Shown here one piece after another: positions 1 through 5,963 of a stretch of 8,594 nucleotides of DNA (position 1 is the stretch's first letter; each line of letters begins with the position of its first letter). The DNA is taken from the NCBI GenBank assembly GCA_031267005.1, contig JAIRZX010000622.1:1-8594 (forward strand), written 5' to 3'. The DNA comes from Deltaproteobacteria bacterium (GTDB lineage: Bacteria > Desulfobacterota > Desulfarculia > Adiutricales > Adiutricaceae). Below the pieces are notes generated by a model, which saw nothing but the letters and a program-made list of their open reading frames with translations, had not been told where the DNA came from and ran no database searches. The position numbers and the translations under genes are program-made.

Positions 1-49
1 TAATGATCCGGAGGGGCCCTTCCGAAAAGAAACGCGAGGGACCGCGACC

Positions 50-73
50 GCGCGGCGCTTCGGCGCGCCGCGC
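50..73 (+). other. GC hairpin upstream of motA
   Basis: A perfect 9-bp all-GC stem pairs 50-58 (GCGCGGCGC) with 65-73 around a six-base loop, TTCGGC. There is no T-tract after it, so it is not a classical intrinsic terminator. It lies 61 bases before the motA start. It could end the transcript of an upstream gene (TAATGA at 1-6 could be such a gene's stop codons) or fold in the motA leader. In DNA this GC-rich such stems can also arise by chance. Confidence 0.3.
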
Positions 74-123
74 CGCGGAACCCGAGCGGCCTTGCCGGAC
101 CCGGGCCGCGGCGGCCCCCGCAC

Positions 124-128
124 AAGGA
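124..128 (+). promoter_or_regulatory. motA ribosome binding site
   Basis: AAGGA lies six bases before the ATG at 135. It decides the start: the open frame continues upstream to position 3, but those codons give an Arg/Pro-rich, low-complexity peptide unlike any MotA, whereas translation from 135 gives a normal first membrane helix. Confidence 0.7.
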
Positions 129-134
129 ACCCCA

Positions 135-989
135 ATGCCCCCAATCGGAGTAATCGTCGTCATAGGCTGCGTCATCGGCGGCTACATGTGGCACCACGGC
201 GTCCTAGGCCTCCTGTGGCAGCCAAACGAGGTTCTCATCATCTGCGGGGCGGCGTTCGGCTCCTTCCTCATCGCGAACCCGATGTCGCTCATAAAGGAGA
301 CCTTCAAGTCGATCCCCAAGATCTTCTTCGGGAAGGAACTCAAAAAGCAGCAGTTCGTGGACGTGCTCCTGCTCTTGTTCGAGTTCCTCTCCATAGCCCG
401 CCGCGAGGGCATGCTGGCCCTGGAGGAGCACGCCAACAAGCCGGACAGCTCGGCCATCTTCGCGAAATACCCATCGATACTGGCAAACCACCACCTGAAG
501 GACTTTCTCGCCGACAACCTCAAGGTCTTCGTCTCCGGGAACATAGAGCCCGTGGAGTTCGAGAACCTGATGGACATAGACACCGACGTCCACGAGCACC
601 ACGGGATGCTCATCCCGAACTCGCTTACCACGGTCTCCGACTCGCTGCCGGGGCTGGGCATAGTGGCGGCTGTCTTGGGCATCATAACCACCATGAGGCT
701 CATGACCGAGCCCCCCGAGGTCCTGGGCGCCAGCGTGGGAGCGGCGCTCTGCGGCACCTTCCTGGGGCTGCTCTTAAGCTACGGCTACATGGCCCCGATG
801 GCCAAGACCCTGGAGAACCAGGCGGGCGACCAGATAAACATATTGAAGGTCGCGAAGGCGGTCCTGGTGGCCTTTTCCAAGGGCCTCCCGCCGGTCATGG
901 CCATAGAGTTCGCCCGCAGGGCCGTGCCCTCCAACTGCCGCCCGGGCTACGAGGAGCTCGAGGAGCTCTTGAAGTCCGTCAAGAAGTAA
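135..989 (+). CDS. motA: Flagellar motor stator protein MotA
   Basis: 284 aa, close to the 295 of E. coli MotA. MotA forms, with MotB, the inner-membrane ion channel that drives flagellar rotation. Four membrane segments are visible: about residues 4-24, 31-49, 171-189 and 197-220, with a large cytoplasmic loop between the second and third. Key positions align with E. coli numbering: Arg90 and Glu98 in the loop (IARREGMLALEEH), which contact rotor FliG, Pro172 at the start of helix 3 (DSLPGLGIVAAVLG) and Pro221 in helix 4 (GYMAPMA), the two prolines needed for torque generation. The start at 135 is chosen for its AAGGA site and because the upstream in-frame codons are low-complexity. motB follows after 279 bases, a long gap for this pair, which is normally tightly linked. 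Whether H+ or Na+ is the coupling ion cannot be decided from this sequence alone. Isoleucine is encoded 11 times by ATA, 11 by ATC and never by ATT. Confidence 0.95.
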   Translation: MPPIGVIVVIGCVIGGYMWHHGVLGLLWQPNEVLIICGAAFGSFLIANPMSLIKETFKSIPKIFFGKELKKQQFVDVLLLLFEFLSIARREGMLALEEHANKPDSSAIFAKYPSILANHHLKDFLADNLKVFVSGNIEPVEFENLMDIDTDVHEHHGMLIPNSLTTVSDSLPGLGIVAAVLGIITTMRLMTEPPEVLGASVGAALCGTFLGLLLSYGYMAPMAKTLENQAGDQINILKVAKAVLVAFSKGLPPVMAIEFARRAVPSNCRPGYEELEELLKSVKK

Positions 990-1016
990 GCCTCCGCCGT
1001 CCCAGGCGGGCCCCCG

Positions 1017-1055
1017 CGTCGGCCCCCCCGGCCTTAGGCGGCGGGGCGGCCGACG
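1017..1055 (+). other. Long GC hairpin in the motA-motB spacer
   Basis: Positions 1017-1024 (CGTCGGCC) pair with 1048-1055 (GGCCGACG). After one C-C mismatch (1025/1047), 1026-1030 (CCCCG) pair with 1042-1046 (CGGGG). A 2-base bulge (1040-1041) leads to GCC-TTA-GGC at 1031-1039. This makes about 16 base pairs capped by a three-base loop. It begins 27 bases after the motA stop. No T-tract follows (the next T run is TTT at about 1069-1071), so a simple intrinsic terminator is unlikely. It could protect the motA 3' end, partly terminate, or set the MotA:MotB ratio. The function is inference. Confidence 0.5.
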
Positions 1056-1151
1056 GCGCGCGGCGCCCTTTACGGCCCTGAACCGGCCCGGTCCCCGGAA
1101 ATGCCCCGCTGGAGCCCCGGCCCCCGGAAACGTCCGCCTGCGCGCACCGGC

Positions 1152-1213
1152 CCCCGCCTTCCCGCCGCGGCAAGCCGCCGCGGCCTCCGCGCCGCGGCCC
1201 CGCCTTCCCGCCG
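1152..1213 (+). repeat. 16-bp direct repeat in motB leader
   Basis: CCCCGCCTTCCCGCCG occurs at 1152-1167 and again at 1198-1213, 46 bases apart. Between them, GCCGCGG (1164-1170) can pair with CCGCGGC (1178-1184). The region is low-complexity C-rich spacer DNA with no supported gene. It adds to the picture of repeat growth in the intergenic DNA of this genome. Confidence 0.4.
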
Positions 1214-1258
1214 GCGGGCCCGGTCCCCGCTTCGGGCGCCGCCCCTCCCCTCCTCAAC

Positions 1259-1262
1259 GGAG
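1259..1262 (+). promoter_or_regulatory. motB ribosome binding site (GTG start)
   Basis: GGAG at 1259-1262 stands six bases before the GTG at 1269. This supports GTG as the start instead of the in-frame ATG at 1101, which would add 56 Arg/Pro/Ala-rich residues not found in MotB proteins. Confidence 0.65.
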
Positions 1263-1268
1263 AAAGCC

Positions 1269-2606
1269 GTGTCCGCCGAGAAAAAACCGACAATCATCAA
1301 GAAAATCATCAAGAAGGGCCACGGCGGCCACCACGGCGGCAGCTGGAAGGTGGCCTACGCCGACTTCGTGACGGCTATGATGGCTTTCTTCCTGGTTATG
1401 TGGCTACTTGCCATCTCCTCGGAGCAGGGCAAGGCTGCGCTGGCCGACTACTTCAAGGAGCTTTCTCTTTCGGACGCCGTATTCAACGGCGGCATGCCCT
1501 CGGCCTTCGACCCCTCCCAGCCCCACCAGGGAATCCTGCAGGGGGGGTGCTTCGACATGATCAAGCAGGGCAAGATGCTGGAAGAACGCGAACAGGCCTT
1601 GGCCCAGCGCGAGGCGGCTGTAGTCGCCGCCGGCGACGACCGCCCCGAAGCCGGCGCCACTAACCCCACCGACCGGCCCCAGGACCCCGAGCTGACCCAG
1701 CTTCCCGAAGGCGTCGAGGGAGGCGAGGGATCCGACCAGACGGGCGTGGCGCCCGGCCAGGGCCTCTACACTGACGGCCAGGGGGTCCCCGGAGGCGCCC
1801 TGACCGACCAGGAACGGGCCGCCCGCGAAGCCCAGGCGGCCAGGGACGCCGCCAACCAGGCCTTGGCCGACCAGCTCAAGGGGGCCGTCGCCGGGGTCCT
1901 GGACGGCAACCTGGACGGGCAGGTAGCCGTCGAAGTGGTCCCCGGAGGCTTGAAGATCGAGATCATGGACAAGGAGAAGAGGCCCCTCTTCGTGTCCGGC
2001 CAGCCGAGGCTCACCCCCCCCGCCCAGCAGATCCTGGGCGTCCTGGCCGACAGGCTGAAGACCATCCCCAACAAGATCTCTATAGAAGGCCACACCGACG
2101 CTGTCACCACCGTCTCACAGCAGCTCACCAACTGGGAGCTCTCCACCGCCCGCGCCTCCGCGGCCAGGCGCCTCCTCGCCCGTTTGGGCATAGGCGACGA
2201 ACGGCTCACCATGGTGGCGGGCTTCGCCGCGACGCGCCCGCTTCCGGAGACGAGCCCCCTCGATCCCATAAACCGCAGGATCTCCATCATGATTTGGGAC
2301 GAGGGGGCGGATATCGCCCAAGCCAGGCCCGGCGCCCCCCCGCCGCCCGAAACCCCGCCAGCGGCCCCGCCGCCCCCGGCGGCCGGGAGCCCCCCGGCGG
2401 CCGGTGCCGCGCCCGCGACGCCGCAGGCAAGGCCCGCAGGCCCGCCCGCCGCGCCGCCCAGGGCCACCCGCCCGATGCCCCAGCCGGAGAGGCCGAGCCA
2501 GCAGGATCTCGAGCAACGGCTCCTGGAGGACACGCTCTCCAGGGCGGCCGCGCCCGAAGGCACCACCACCGGCCCCCCGGTGGCGGAGCAGCCTCCCCAG
2601 CAGTAA
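1269..2606 (+). CDS. motB: Flagellar motor stator protein MotB (OmpA-type peptidoglycan binding)
   Basis: 445 aa from a GTG start. MotB anchors the stator to peptidoglycan and supplies the ion-binding aspartate. Order: a basic Lys/His/Gly N-terminus (1-24); WKVAYADFVTAMMAFFLVMW with the essential Asp at residue 32, the same number as in E. coli; one membrane helix (about 32-49); a plug and linker (50-200), acidic and Gln/Gly-rich from about 105; an OmpA_C domain (about 215-345) with EGHTD (273-277), NWELSTARA (288-296) and NRRISI (335-340); and a C-terminal tail of about 100 residues (346-445), Pro/Ala-rich to about 405. E. coli MotB has 308 residues; the excess here is the linker plus this tail. 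It pairs with motA just upstream. The frame is open back to 1101, but GTG at 1269 has a good ribosome site and gives a normal MotB N-terminus. Confidence 0.94.
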   Translation: MSAEKKPTIIKKIIKKGHGGHHGGSWKVAYADFVTAMMAFFLVMWLLAISSEQGKAALADYFKELSLSDAVFNGGMPSAFDPSQPHQGILQGGCFDMIKQGKMLEEREQALAQREAAVVAAGDDRPEAGATNPTDRPQDPELTQLPEGVEGGEGSDQTGVAPGQGLYTDGQGVPGGALTDQERAAREAQAARDAANQALADQLKGAVAGVLDGNLDGQVAVEVVPGGLKIEIMDKEKRPLFVSGQPRLTPPAQQILGVLADRLKTIPNKISIEGHTDAVTTVSQQLTNWELSTARASAARRLLARLGIGDERLTMVAGFAATRPLPETSPLDPINRRISIMIWDEGADIAQARPGAPPPPETPPAAPPPPAAGSPPAAGAAPATPQARPAGPPAAPPRATRPMPQPERPSQQDLEQRLLEDTLSRAAAPEGTTTGPPVAEQPPQQ

Positions 2607-2662
2607 AACCCAGGCTGCAAGGCCCGACACGTCTCGCGAGTTTCCCTTCCGAACGCCGCACG

Positions 2663-2674
2663 CCGTTCGAACGG
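2663..2674 (+). promoter_or_regulatory. 12-bp perfect palindrome, possible operator
   Basis: CCGTTCGAACGG is a perfect inverted repeat. A further half-site, CGAACG, lies at 2650-2655, so CGAACG/CGTTCG elements occur three times in 24 bases. It lies 57 bases past the motB stop. This pattern could be a dimeric regulator site or fold in RNA as part of a 3' end. No promoter is visible next to it, so an operator role is weak. Confidence 0.25.
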
Positions 2675-2686
2675 GCAACTCCCGGC

Positions 2687-2714
2687 GGGCGGCCCGCCAT
2701 CCAGCGGGCCGCTC
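2687..2714 (+). terminator. Terminator-like hairpin after motB, no U-tract
   Basis: GGGCGGCCCGC (2687-2697) pairs with GCGGGCCGCTC (2704-2714) to give an 11-bp stem with one G-U pair and a six-base loop, CATCCA. It lies 80 bases beyond the motB stop codon. The sequence after it is CGGCCGGG, so the T-run of a classical intrinsic terminator is missing. It may act with the downstream C-rich tract, or simply stabilise the motB 3' end. Confidence 0.35.
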
Positions 2715-2815
2715 CGGCCGGGAGCCGGTCCCTCGCGGCCGGGACTTCTCTGGCCCTCCGGCTTCGGGGAACCCTGACGCCGGCCCCGCCCCTCGCCGCT
2801 GGCCGCGCTCCTGGC

Positions 2816-2940
2816 GCACCGGCCCCCCCTTCGCCGCCGCCTCCCGCCCTTCCCTCCCGAAGCCGCCCCCTTTCCGCCTCCCCCGTCCCCCTTCCAGCCC
2901 TCCGGCCCCCTTTTCCGCCCCGCGGGCTTCCTTTCCGGCC
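2816..2940 (+). promoter_or_regulatory. C-rich, G-poor tract, candidate Rho utilisation site
   Basis: In the 120 bases 2821-2940 I count 73 C, 23 T, 21 G and 3 A: 80% pyrimidine, and C exceeds G more than threefold. Long unstructured C-rich, G-poor RNA is the known loading signal for Rho. The position, 200-330 bases after motB and just before a fresh promoter, fits termination of the motAB transcript. Many spacers in this window are C-biased, so a general composition effect is the main alternative. Confidence 0.35.
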
Positions 2941-2973
2941 CCGAAGCTGGCGCCCGCGCGTTGCGCGACAACC

Positions 2974-3002
2974 TTGACAATCATAAATCAGTAAAATATT
3001 CT
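2974..3002 (+). promoter_or_regulatory. Sigma70-type promoter for the DHH-glgA-kinase block
   Basis: A perfect -35 box TTGACA (2974-2979) is followed after 17 bases by TATTCT (2997-3002), four of six matches to TATAAT. The spacer is AT-rich. It lies in one of only two AT-rich patches in more than 850 bases of GC-rich DNA, which makes chance less likely. Transcription would begin near 3009 and give a leader of about 455 bases before the DHH start at 3465. The + orientation matches the downstream genes. Confidence 0.55.
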
Positions 3003-3233
3003 GGATCCGCCGGACGCTCCGCCCGGAACAGCGGGGCGCCCGCGCCTGACGGCCAAGCGGCCGAGCCCAAGACCAGAACCCAAGCCTTTTTCCGCCTCGC
3101 GGGCCAGCGCCCGCCGTCCGGAAAGCCCGGTGCTTCCGCGCGGGCGGCCCCCGTCTGGGCGGGGCCTTTCCCTGCCCGGCGAGGCCCCGGCCCCCGCCGT
3201 CCGGCGGCCAGTTTCCCGTCCGGCCCTTGTCCG

Positions 3234-3389
3234 GGGCCCTGTTCCGTCCCCTGTCCGGGCCCTGTTCCGTCCCCTGTCCGGGCCCTTTCCCGGCCGCTGT
3301 CCGGGCCCTTTCCCGGCCGCTGTCCAGGCCCCTGTCCGGCCCACCCTATCCCGGCCCCTGTCCGGCCCACCCTGTCCCGGCCCCTTACC
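3234..3389 (+). repeat. Tandem array: four 23-bp and two 26-bp C-rich repeats
   Basis: Four exact 23-base units sit head to tail: 3234-3256 and 3257-3279 are identical (GGGCCCTGTTCC...CTGTCC), and 3280-3302 and 3303-3325 are identical to each other (GGGCCCTTTCCC...CTGTCC). After a 12-base partial unit (3326-3337), two 26-base units (3338-3363 and 3364-3389) share GGCCCACCCT-TCCCGGCCCCT with few differences. All share a core of GGCCC...CTGTCC. The 23-base period is not a multiple of three, so the array is not a protein repeat. It lies inside the predicted leader transcript. The minus strand carries regular GGG/GGGG runs. Confidence 0.85.
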
Positions 3390-3464
3390 CCGGGCCGGAC
3401 CCGGCCCAAACGGGACCCGCCGGCCCCTAAACTTCATAAAAAAATACCACTCAGGGCGGTTTAT

Positions 3465-4403
3465 ATGCGTTTGGTAACAAGGTCCGACTTCGACGGGCTC
3501 GCCTGCGGGGCGCTCCTGAAGGAAGCCGGCCTCATAGACTCCTACCAGTTCGTGCATCCCAAGGACATCCAGGACGGCCTGGTCGAGATAGGCCCCAACG
3601 ACATCCTGGCGAACGTGCCCTACGCCAACGGCTGCGGGATGTGGTTCGACCACCACACCTCCGAGGGCGAGCGCCTGGGTTCGATCTCCTACCGCGGCAT
3701 GAGCAGGATAGCCCCCTCCTGCGCCAGGGTCATCTACGACTTCCTGGGGGGCCCCTCGCGCTACTCCCCCCACTGGGACGCCATGATGATAGCCGTCGAC
3801 AAGGTGGACTCCGCGAACCTCACGGTTACCGAAATCGAGTACCCGCAGGGCTGGATCCTCATCGGCTTCATCATGGACCCGAGGACCGGGCTGGGGCGCT
3901 TCCGCAGCTTCCGGATCTCCAACTACCAACTGATGGAGTCCATGATAGAGATGTGCCGGACCCTGACCGCGGAGCAGATCCTCGAGAACCCCGACGTCAA
4001 GGACAGGGTGGATCTCTACTTCCAGCAGGCCCCCCTTTACTCCAACATGATCCGCACCTGCTCCGCCCAGCGGGGCCAGGTGCTCCTCATAGACTTCCGC
4101 AACCAGGAGACCATCTACCCGGGGAACCGCTTCCTCCCGTACACCATGTTCCCCGACTGCAAGGTCTCCATACACATAACCTGGGGCCGCGGCTCCAACT
4201 TCGTGGCGCTGGCGCTGGGAAACTCCATCATCAACCGGGACAGCATGGCCAACCTCGGGTCCATCGCCCTGCACTTCGGCGGGGGCGGCCACGAGGCCGT
4301 GGCCACCTGCCAGATCCCGGCGGAAGAGGTCGACGACACGGTGAACACCATCGTGGACTTCATCCACGAGGAGAACGGCTACGAGGGGCCGCAGGAGGGC
4401 TGA
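3465..4403 (+). CDS. DHH/DHHA1 family phosphoesterase
   Basis: 312 aa, a full-length two-domain DHH phosphoesterase. The N-terminal DHH domain has TRSDFDGLACGALL (residues 5-18; metal-binding Asp8 and Asp10), AVDKVD around Asp112, and FDHHTSE (61-67), the DHH signature at 62-64. The C-terminal DHHA1 domain ends with FGGGGHEAVATCQI; the Gly-rich loop and His276 bind substrate phosphate. Relatives include exopolyphosphatases, NrnA-type nanoRNA/pAp phosphatases and c-di-AMP phosphodiesterases. This TRSDFDG subfamily is usually labelled exopolyphosphatase-like, but the substrate cannot be told from sequence. There is no membrane segment, so it should be cytoplasmic. ATG at 3465 is chosen because the protein then starts directly at motif I. 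The ribosome site is weak (AGGG, 3453-3456). The frame stays open to 2961 only through low-complexity DNA and the repeat array. glgA follows after 87 bases. Ile codons: 8 ATA, 18 ATC, no ATT. Confidence 0.88.
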   Translation: MRLVTRSDFDGLACGALLKEAGLIDSYQFVHPKDIQDGLVEIGPNDILANVPYANGCGMWFDHHTSEGERLGSISYRGMSRIAPSCARVIYDFLGGPSRYSPHWDAMMIAVDKVDSANLTVTEIEYPQGWILIGFIMDPRTGLGRFRSFRISNYQLMESMIEMCRTLTAEQILENPDVKDRVDLYFQQAPLYSNMIRTCSAQRGQVLLIDFRNQETIYPGNRFLPYTMFPDCKVSIHITWGRGSNFVALALGNSIINRDSMANLGSIALHFGGGGHEAVATCQIPAEEVDDTVNTIVDFIHEENGYEGPQEG

Positions 4404-4480
4404 CCCCGGCCCCCGCGCCCGGCCGGGAGACCGGACCGCCCCGCCGCCCGGGGCCCCCGCCGCAGGGCCGCGACGGGCGA

Positions 4481-4487
4481 AAGGGAG
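4481..4487 (+). promoter_or_regulatory. glgA ribosome binding site
   Basis: AAGGGAG ends three bases before the ATG at 4491, so the spacing is rather short but the match is strong. The start is confirmed by the protein, whose first residues align with the canonical GlgA N-terminus. Confidence 0.6.
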
Positions 4488-4490
4488 AAC

Positions 4491-5960
4491 ATGCGGATTT
4501 ACTTCATAACACCCGAAGCGGTCCCCTGCTCCCGCGCGGGCGGCCTCGGAGACATCTCCTACCACCTGCCGCGGGCTCTGTCGGAGCTGGGGGAAGACGT
4601 CACCGTATTCGTGCCCAAGTACCGGGGAGCGGAGGAGCTCCCGCTCAAGCGCCTGGAAGGGCTCACGCGGAACGTGGATCTGTCCATCAGCCGCCGCACG
4701 GCCGAATTCTACGAGTACGGGATAGAAGGGGCGCACAGGCTGGTGCTGGTCGGATGCGACGATCTCTTCGACCGTCCGGGAATTTACGGCAACGAGTTCG
4801 GGGACTACGACGACAACGCCGAGCGCTTCATCTTCTTCTCCAAGGCCGTGTTCTCGGCGCTGACCGAACTGATGGACCCCTCCGAACCGTCGGTCATACA
4901 CGCCCACGACTGGGCCTCGGGGCTGGTGCCGATGTACGCGAAGGCCTGCCAGCGCGAGTTCCCCGCGCTCGCTGGGGCCGGCACGGTATTCACCTACCAC
5001 AACCTCTCCAGCCAGGGCACCTTCCCCTACTACGACTTCACCATGACCGGCCTGGACTGGAGCCACTTCACCTTCCAGGGGCTCGAGTTCCACGGGCAGC
5101 TGAACCTGACCAAGGCCGGCATCGTGGGCGCGATGCTCATTTCGACCGTGTCCCACAAGTACGCCAGGGAGACCCTGACCCCCGAGCAGGGCCAGGGGCT
5201 CGAGGGGCTCCTGAAGGAGCGCCGCAGGGACCTCAGATCGGTCCTGCACGGGGTGGACTACAGCCTCTGGGACCCGTCCGGGGACCGGTGGACCCCCGGG
5301 CACTTCACCCTGGAGGACACCTCCGGCAAGGCAGAGTGCCGTCGCCACCTCCAGAAGCTCTTCGGGCTCGAGGACTCCCCCCTCCCGGTGGTGGCGATGG
5401 TTTCTAGGCTCCTGCCGCGCAAGGGCATGGACCTCATCTTCAAAGCCATGCCGGAACTCCTGGCCCTCCCGCTGAAGCTCGTTTTCATGGGCACGGGCGA
5501 GGACCAGTACATATCATTCCTGCGCGAAACGGCGAGCCGCAACCCCGGCCGCGTCGGCATCAAGCTCGCGCACGACCCGCCGCTGAACCACCAGATCCTC
5601 GCCGGCGCCGACATCTTCCTGTGCCCTTCCCGCTTCGAGCCCTGCGGCCTAGAGCAGCTCTACGCGCTCAAATACGGCACCGTACCCCTCGTGCGGGCCA
5701 CCGGGGGCCTGGACGACACCGTCCTGGACGAACTGGCCCATCCCGGCTCCGGCACCGGCTACAAGTTCTCCGACTATACCCCCGAGGCGATGGTGTCCAC
5801 GCTTTCCAAGGCCATCGCCGACTTCGACGACAAGCCCAAATGGAACGGCGTCATGCGCCGGGGCATGCAGGAGGACTTCTCCTGGGACCGCTCCGCCACA
5901 GCCTACCAGGAGATATACCGCCAGGCGGCCGCCATCGCGCGAGAGAGGCAGGACGGCTGA
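4491..5960 (+). CDS. glgA: Glycogen (starch) synthase GlgA, GT5 family
   Basis: 489 aa against 477 in E. coli. GlgA transfers glucose from ADP-glucose (UDP-glucose in some relatives) to the non-reducing end of alpha-1,4-glucan in the cytoplasm. Two Rossmann domains of the GT-B fold are visible. N-terminal half: RAGGLGD (15-21), HAHDW (137-141), and YHNLSSQG with His170, matching the conserved His161 of E. coli. C-terminal half: VSRLLPRKG with Arg306 and Lys311, matching Arg300 and Lys305, and PSRFEPCGLEQLYALKYGTVPLVR-type sequence from 379 with Glu383, matching catalytic Glu377, then TGGLDDTV. The oddity is Arg15 where most bacterial GlgAs have the Lys of the KxGGL nucleotide-sugar motif. The remaining catalytic residues are intact, so it is probably active. 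The stop is three bases before the kinase start, so the two genes are co-transcribed. No other glg gene is in the window. Confidence 0.95.
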   Translation: MRIYFITPEAVPCSRAGGLGDISYHLPRALSELGEDVTVFVPKYRGAEELPLKRLEGLTRNVDLSISRRTAEFYEYGIEGAHRLVLVGCDDLFDRPGIYGNEFGDYDDNAERFIFFSKAVFSALTELMDPSEPSVIHAHDWASGLVPMYAKACQREFPALAGAGTVFTYHNLSSQGTFPYYDFTMTGLDWSHFTFQGLEFHGQLNLTKAGIVGAMLISTVSHKYARETLTPEQGQGLEGLLKERRRDLRSVLHGVDYSLWDPSGDRWTPGHFTLEDTSGKAECRRHLQKLFGLEDSPLPVVAMVSRLLPRKGMDLIFKAMPELLALPLKLVFMGTGEDQYISFLRETASRNPGRVGIKLAHDPPLNHQILAGADIFLCPSRFEPCGLEQLYALKYGTVPLVRATGGLDDTVLDELAHPGSGTGYKFSDYTPEAMVSTLSKAIADFDDKPKWNGVMRRGMQEDFSWDRSATAYQEIYRQAAAIARERQDG

Positions 5961-5963
5961 ACC

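Larger units (their letters stand above)
2607..3464 (+). other. 858-base non-coding region between motB and the DHH gene
   Basis: No convincing gene lies here. Open frames exist on both strands but encode Pro/Arg/Gly/Ala-rich low-complexity peptides, as expected when stop codons are rare in GC-rich DNA. The region divides into a hairpin/palindrome zone (2650-2714), a pyrimidine-rich tract (2816-2940), an AT-rich island with a promoter (about 2971-3002), an unremarkable GC-rich stretch (3003-3209) where I see nothing, a tandem repeat array (3234-3389), and a short AT-rich island (3428-3466) just before the next start codon. It probably holds the end of the motAB transcript and the start of the next one. 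Confidence 0.6.

Noticed and set aside
1101..1268. N-terminal extension of MotB to the ATG at 1101
   Set aside because: It would add 56 low-complexity residues and has no good ribosome site. GTG at 1269 has GGAG at proper spacing and puts the essential Asp at residue 32.
3234..3389. The repeat array as a CRISPR
   Set aside because: The units are directly adjacent with no unique spacers, and no cas gene is in the window.
2961..3464. N-terminal extension of the DHH protein back to 2961
   Set aside because: The extension is Pro/Arg/Ala-rich and covers the promoter and the tandem array, whose 23-base period is not a multiple of three. The family begins at motif I right after the ATG at 3465.
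3428..3466. A second promoter in the AT-rich patch just before the DHH start
   Set aside because: TTCATA (3433-3438) and TTATAT (3461-3466) are 22 bases apart, and the latter overlaps the start codon, so no acceptable -35/-10 pair is present.
3227..3477. Small Pro/Gly/Cys-rich peptides encoded in the repeat array on the + strand
   Set aside because: The frames stay open only because C-rich repeats lack stops. There is no ribosome site, and the peptide phase shifts at each 23-base unit.
2988..5348. A 786-codon open frame on the minus strand across the repeat array, DHH gene and glgA
   Set aside because: It is antisense to two clear genes and runs through the 23-bp array, giving Gly/Pro/Arg low-complexity sequence with no domain.
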